A stretch of 7,596 nucleotides of DNA from Cycloclasticus sp. (GTDB lineage Bacteria > Pseudomonadota > Gammaproteobacteria > Methylococcales > Cycloclasticaceae): contig JAESRY010000171.1 of assembly GCA_016764415.1 (NCBI GenBank), positions 5,780-13,375 on the forward strand, read 5' to 3'. Shown piece after piece: positions 5,265-7,596 of the stretch. How positions within the stretch are numbered: position 1 is the stretch's first letter; each line of letters starts with the position of its first letter. A program made the translations under genes and the position numbers. The notes beneath the pieces are model-generated. The model saw only the letters and a list, made by a program, of their open reading frames with translations, did not search any database and had not been told where the DNA came from.

Positions 5265-6185
5265 ATGAGTGCAGAGCAAGTAACGTCACCAACTGCAAGT
5301 GATGAGTATTTTGAGTCGCTACGTCGAGCGCCTTTGATAGCGTGGCCCACTATGGCATTGTTTATCTTCGTAATGACAGGGATAGGTGCGGTTTGGTATT
5401 ACGCAATAACGGGCGCGCTTCCGATGTGGCAAGGCGCGATTATCAATGGCTTGTTAACATACGGTTTGTTCAGCGTTATTCATGATGCGTCTCATCATTC
5501 GTTATCAAGCAATAAAAAAATCAATGAGACAGTCGGTGCAATAGGGTTGTTTTTCCTATTTCCTTATGCGCCGATGGTAGCGTTACGTTGGGTGCATAAT
5601 CAGCATCATATCTACTCTAATGGTTCAATGGATCCAGATCGCTTTGAGCATGAATCGCCTTGGTGGCAAGTGCCGTTTAGGTGGTCATTTTTTGATGGCT
5701 ATTATATTTATTATTTCTTCAAATACGGTGGAAAGGTCATTAAAAGGCATGCAGTCGCTTTGAGTATTTATTACACATCGTTGGTGTTGTTGTTTGCCGC
5801 TTCTTTGTATTATGGCTTTGGCTACGAGTTGTTCATGCTGTGGTTTATACCATCACGTATAACCTTGTTTTTGATAGCGATTGTGTTCGTGATATTACCC
5901 CATCACCCCGCAACGGTTAGCCAAACAGAAGATCCTTATATGGCAACGACCATGCGTTTAGGTTGGGAGTGGTTATTAACGCCGCTGATGGTGTATCAAA
6001 ACTACCACTTAATTCACCATTTGTACCCTGAAGTTCCTTTCTACAAAATGCATAAAATCTGGTATTTAAAATATGATGAAATTAATGCGCAAAATATCAG
6101 CAAGCAAACGGCGTTTGGTATTGAGCCGGCGAATATAGAGTCGCACAGAAATTTTGATCACTCAAAATACAAACCGCAAATGTAA
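5265..6185 (+). CDS. membrane di-iron enzyme of the fatty-acid-desaturase superfamily, CrtR-hydroxylase-like
   Basis: These membrane oxygenases use a histidine-bound di-iron centre to desaturate or hydroxylate lipids or terpenoids. Histidine boxes are HDASHH (73-78), HNQHH (111-115), LPHHP (211-215) and HLIHH (248-252). Hydrophobic segments are at about 25-48, 55-72, 91-107, 165-185 and 190-212. The block LPHHP followed by QNYHLIHHLYPEVPFY (245-260) resembles CrtR-type beta-carotene hydroxylases more than acyl-lipid desaturases. Other annotated relatives include rhizobitoxine-type desaturases. The start ATG at 5265 (306 residues) is preferred because GGAG at 5255-5258 is well spaced; an in-frame ATG at 5226 would add 13 basic residues without a ribosome-binding site. 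It is a single-gene unit ending at a strong terminator and is likely controlled by the divergent AraC regulator. No ferredoxin or reductase is nearby. The substrate is unknown. Confidence 0.88.
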   Translation: MSAEQVTSPTASDEYFESLRRAPLIAWPTMALFIFVMTGIGAVWYYAITGALPMWQGAIINGLLTYGLFSVIHDASHHSLSSNKKINETVGAIGLFFLFPYAPMVALRWVHNQHHIYSNGSMDPDRFEHESPWWQVPFRWSFFDGYYIYYFFKYGGKVIKRHAVALSIYYTSLVLLFAASLYYGFGYELFMLWFIPSRITLFLIAIVFVILPHHPATVSQTEDPYMATTMRLGWEWLLTPLMVYQNYHLIHHLYPEVPFYKMHKIWYLKYDEINAQNISKQTAFGIEPANIESHRNFDHSKYKPQM

Positions 6186-6202
6186 GATTGTTGTTGAAAT
6201 AA

Positions 6203-6238
6203 AAAAAAGCCCGCAACCAATTGGTTGCGGGCTTTTTT
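6203..6238. terminator. strong bidirectional rho-independent terminator
   Basis: A perfect 36-bp palindrome. The arms GCCCGCAACCAA (6209-6220) and TTGGTTGCGGGC (6221-6232) are flanked by A6 on the left and T6 on the right, so it works on either strand. It starts 17 bp after the stop of the di-iron enzyme gene and would also stop minus-strand transcripts coming from the alcohol dehydrogenase side. Confidence 0.93.
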
Positions 6239-6251
6239 ATGGTGTTGATAA

Positions 6252-6272
6252 ATCTTTTACAAAGTAAAAGAT
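6252..6272. repeat. AT-rich inverted repeat
   Basis: ATCTTTTAC and GTAAAAGAT form a perfect 9-bp inverted repeat around AAA. It lies 14 bp after the terminator. It has no T-tract of its own and may be a remnant of another hairpin or a protein site. Confidence 0.45.
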
Positions 6273-6290
6273 AGCACTTAAGAGATGACA

Positions 6291-6375
6291 ATACGTTGGA
6301 CTCCCTCCCCGTAAAGGGTGAATAAGCTAAGAACAACTCGAAATAACATACGTTTAATTCCCTCCCCATAAGGGG
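6291..6375 (+). repeat. two direct copies of a 28-bp C-rich repeat
   Basis: The 28 bp at 6291-6318 and at 6348-6375 match at 23 of 28 positions by eye, offset 57 bp. Both begin ATACGTT, then after four variable bases share TCCCTCCCC, then TAA and GGG. The second copy runs into the REP-like hairpin at 6360; the first looks like a decayed copy. Confidence 0.6.
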
Positions 6376-6443
6376 GAGGGCTAGGGTGGGGGTGCAATAT
6401 CAAAGATAACCATCCCAACCTTCCCCCTGCTAGAGGGAAGGGG
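6360..6443. repeat. REP/BIME-like inverted pair of C/G-rich hairpins
   Basis: The left unit (6360-6393) has CCCTCCCC, a 5-nt loop, GGGGAGGG (8-bp perfect stem) and then the tail CTAGGGTGGGGGT. The right unit (about 6411-6443) is a diverged copy in the opposite orientation, with CCTTCCC (6419-6425) pairing with GGGAAGG (6435-6441) and a CATCCCAACC tail. Such units are commonly dispersed in proteobacterial intergenic regions; copy number here cannot be judged from one window. The whole 6239-6472 stretch has no gene that I can support. Confidence 0.6.
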
Positions 6444-6472
6444 TTTTGTACTGAAAGGTATTAATTAAAAAA

Positions 6473-7534
6473 CTAAGGTCTAATCAGTGTTTTAAGCACG
6501 TTGTCTGATTTTTCATAGAATGTTTTAAACGCTTGGTCGATATTGTCTAAGCTGAACTCGTGAGAGAAATACTCCGCAGGATTAATAACGCCACGTTCCA
6601 TTAAGCGAATACCTTCCCACATAAACGGCTGCACATTGGCAAAGCCGTTCATGTGTAGGCTAATGTCGCGTAAAAACACATCGGCTAACACTAAGTTAAA
6701 TTCTTGATCACAGAATACGCCAATGGCTGCAATCGTCCCACCAGGGCGAATAATGTCTAAACACATTTGCAGAGTTTCTGGGTAGCCAACCACTTCAATA
6801 ACCTTATCAAAACCACGGCCGGCGGTTAATGCTAAGGCTTGTTCTTTCCAACCATCTTTTGATGAATTGAATGTTGTTGCGCCTTTTTTAGCGGCAACGG
6901 CAAGACGGTAATCCAAGGTGTCGATACACACCACTTGGCCAGCCGACTTACCCAAAGCAATATCCATGGCCAATAGGCCAGTTGGGCCGCAGCCGATAAT
7001 GGCAACATTTTCACCGGGTTGAATATCCGCTAGTTTGTTGGCGATAATCGCAGACGGCAAACTGCATGAAAGGGAGAGAGCAGATGCATCATCAATCGCA
7101 TCAGGCACTTTAATAACGTGGCCTTCGGCGTGTGGCAAAATAAGCGCTTCTGTATGTGTTCCGTTTAAATCACCAAACGGTACGCCAAAACCATACACAG
7201 CTTTTTGAGTAGTTTCGCAATGCGCAGTCTGGCCCACTTCGCACATATAACATTCGCCACAAGAGCAAGAATAGGCCATGGATACACGATCACCGGCTTT
7301 AAATTTGCCCACGCTACTGCCAATATCGCTAACGTGGCCAATCAATTCATGCCCCGTTTGTGAATGGCCCCTTTCCATAATGGGGTCCATAGCGCCGCGG
7401 TACAGATGAAGGTCAGAGCCACAAAGAGAGGTGGCATCTACTTCCACAAGAATTTGGTGGTCTTCGGTGATGGACGGATCAGCTTTTTCGCCGCATTTGA
7501 TATCTTCAGGGCCGTAATAGATAGCTGCTTTCAT
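6473..7534 (-). CDS. zinc-dependent medium-chain alcohol dehydrogenase
   Basis: This 353-residue cytoplasmic MDR-family enzyme oxidises an alcohol to an aldehyde or ketone with NAD. The GroES-like catalytic domain has C38 (SLCGSDLHLYRG) and H62/E63 (GHE) as catalytic-zinc ligands, and a complete structural-zinc lobe C92-x2-C95-x2-C98-x7-C106. The Rossmann domain has GCGPTG (181-186), and D205 (CIDTLDYR) marks the end of the second strand, favouring NAD over NADP. The length is normal and nothing is missing. The start ATG at 7534 is supported by GGAG (7545-7542, minus strand) with 7 nt spacing. It seems to be the last gene of its unit, possibly monocistronic; its 3' end faces the di-iron enzyme across the terminator and repeats. 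The substrate is not shown. Aromatic alcohols such as 4-hydroxybenzyl alcohol would suit the neighbours, but secondary alcohols, polyols or formaldehyde adducts are equally possible. Confidence 0.93.
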   Translation of the reverse strand: MKAAIYYGPEDIKCGEKADPSITEDHQILVEVDATSLCGSDLHLYRGAMDPIMERGHSQTGHELIGHVSDIGSSVGKFKAGDRVSMAYSCSCGECYMCEVGQTAHCETTQKAVYGFGVPFGDLNGTHTEALILPHAEGHVIKVPDAIDDASALSLSCSLPSAIIANKLADIQPGENVAIIGCGPTGLLAMDIALGKSAGQVVCIDTLDYRLAVAAKKGATTFNSSKDGWKEQALALTAGRGFDKVIEVVGYPETLQMCLDIIRPGGTIAAIGVFCDQEFNLVLADVFLRDISLHMNGFANVQPFMWEGIRLMERGVINPAEYFSHEFSLDNIDQAFKTFYEKSDNVLKTLIRP

Positions 7535-7563
7535 TCGTGTTCTCCATGGGTCGTTTAGTTTTT

Positions 7564-7596
7564 ATGATTTAACTCATTAATGATTTAATGATTTAA
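7564..7596. repeat. three copies of ATGATTTAA at the right edge, upstream of the alcohol dehydrogenase gene
   Basis: ATGATTTAA occurs at 7564-7572, 7580-7588 and 7588-7596 (the last two share one base). This AT-rich array lies 30-62 bp upstream of the dehydrogenase start, where its promoter should be. It may be a regulatory site or a slippage-prone AT repeat; the window ends inside it. Confidence 0.45.

Noticed and set aside
6097..6369. 90-residue minus-strand ORF across the end of the di-iron gene, the terminator and the repeats
   Set aside because: It reads through a perfect terminator palindrome and repeat DNA, has no clear ribosome-binding site and does not look like a protein family.
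6291..6443. CRISPR array
   Set aside because: The repeats are two imperfect direct copies and one inverted copy with internal hairpins, without regular spacers or cas genes.
1..7596. tRNA, rRNA or riboswitch
   Set aside because: No cloverleaf, rRNA-like stretch or recognisable riboswitch core was seen in any spacer.

Overview
The window looks like a piece of a gammaproteobacterial chromosome, perhaps marine or another environmental aromatic degrader. This is inferred from gene types, moderate GC, Tat export, a sigma-54 activator and an AraC/CrtR-like pair; genus cannot be settled from the sequence. It carries seven genes in three blocks plus a short repeat-rich spacer. The theme of the left half is oxidation of para-substituted phenols.

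Left block (1-1903, minus strand): a probable three-gene operon read right to left. It contains a UbiX/Pad1-type flavin prenyltransferase (1334-1903), a small twin-arginine-signal protein of unknown function (701-1285, GTG start with a good ribosome-binding site) and, only 5 bp further on, the N-terminal 231 codons of a 4-cresol dehydrogenase/vanillyl-alcohol-oxidase-type FAD enzyme (1-695, running off the left edge). The flavoenzyme has no signal peptide of its own, while the gene in front of it encodes a Tat substrate. A sigma-70-like promoter lies in front of ubiX. A short acidic orphan protein (1977-2210) is read in the opposite direction.

Regulator block (about 2211-5264): a DmpR/MopR/XylR-type sigma-54 activator (2405-4093, plus) has the complete zinc site and the two phenol-hydroxyl contacts known from MopR, so a phenolic inducer is predicted. 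It fits as the sensor for the left operon, although no -24/-12 promoter is visible in the window. Convergent with it, 12 bp away, is an AraC-family regulator (4106-5116, minus). This is divergent from a membrane di-iron enzyme of the fatty-acid-desaturase superfamily (5265-6185, plus) whose motif layout is closest to CrtR-type carotenoid hydroxylases. Between the AraC gene and the di-iron gene are two TGTCR-N5-TGACA palindromes exactly 21 bp apart, a strong operator candidate.

Right block (6186-7596): a perfect 36-bp palindromic terminator, about 230 bp of non-coding DNA with REP/BIME-like C/G-rich hairpin repeats, and then a zinc-dependent NAD-type alcohol dehydrogenase (6473-7534, minus) that could act on alcohols such as 4-hydroxybenzyl alcohol. 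The right edge holds three copies of an AT-rich 9-mer.

The clearest leads are the Tat partner/leaderless flavoenzyme pair, the residue-level prediction of a phenol sensor, and the phased operator of the AraC/hydroxylase pair. No clearly new defence or mobile system was seen.
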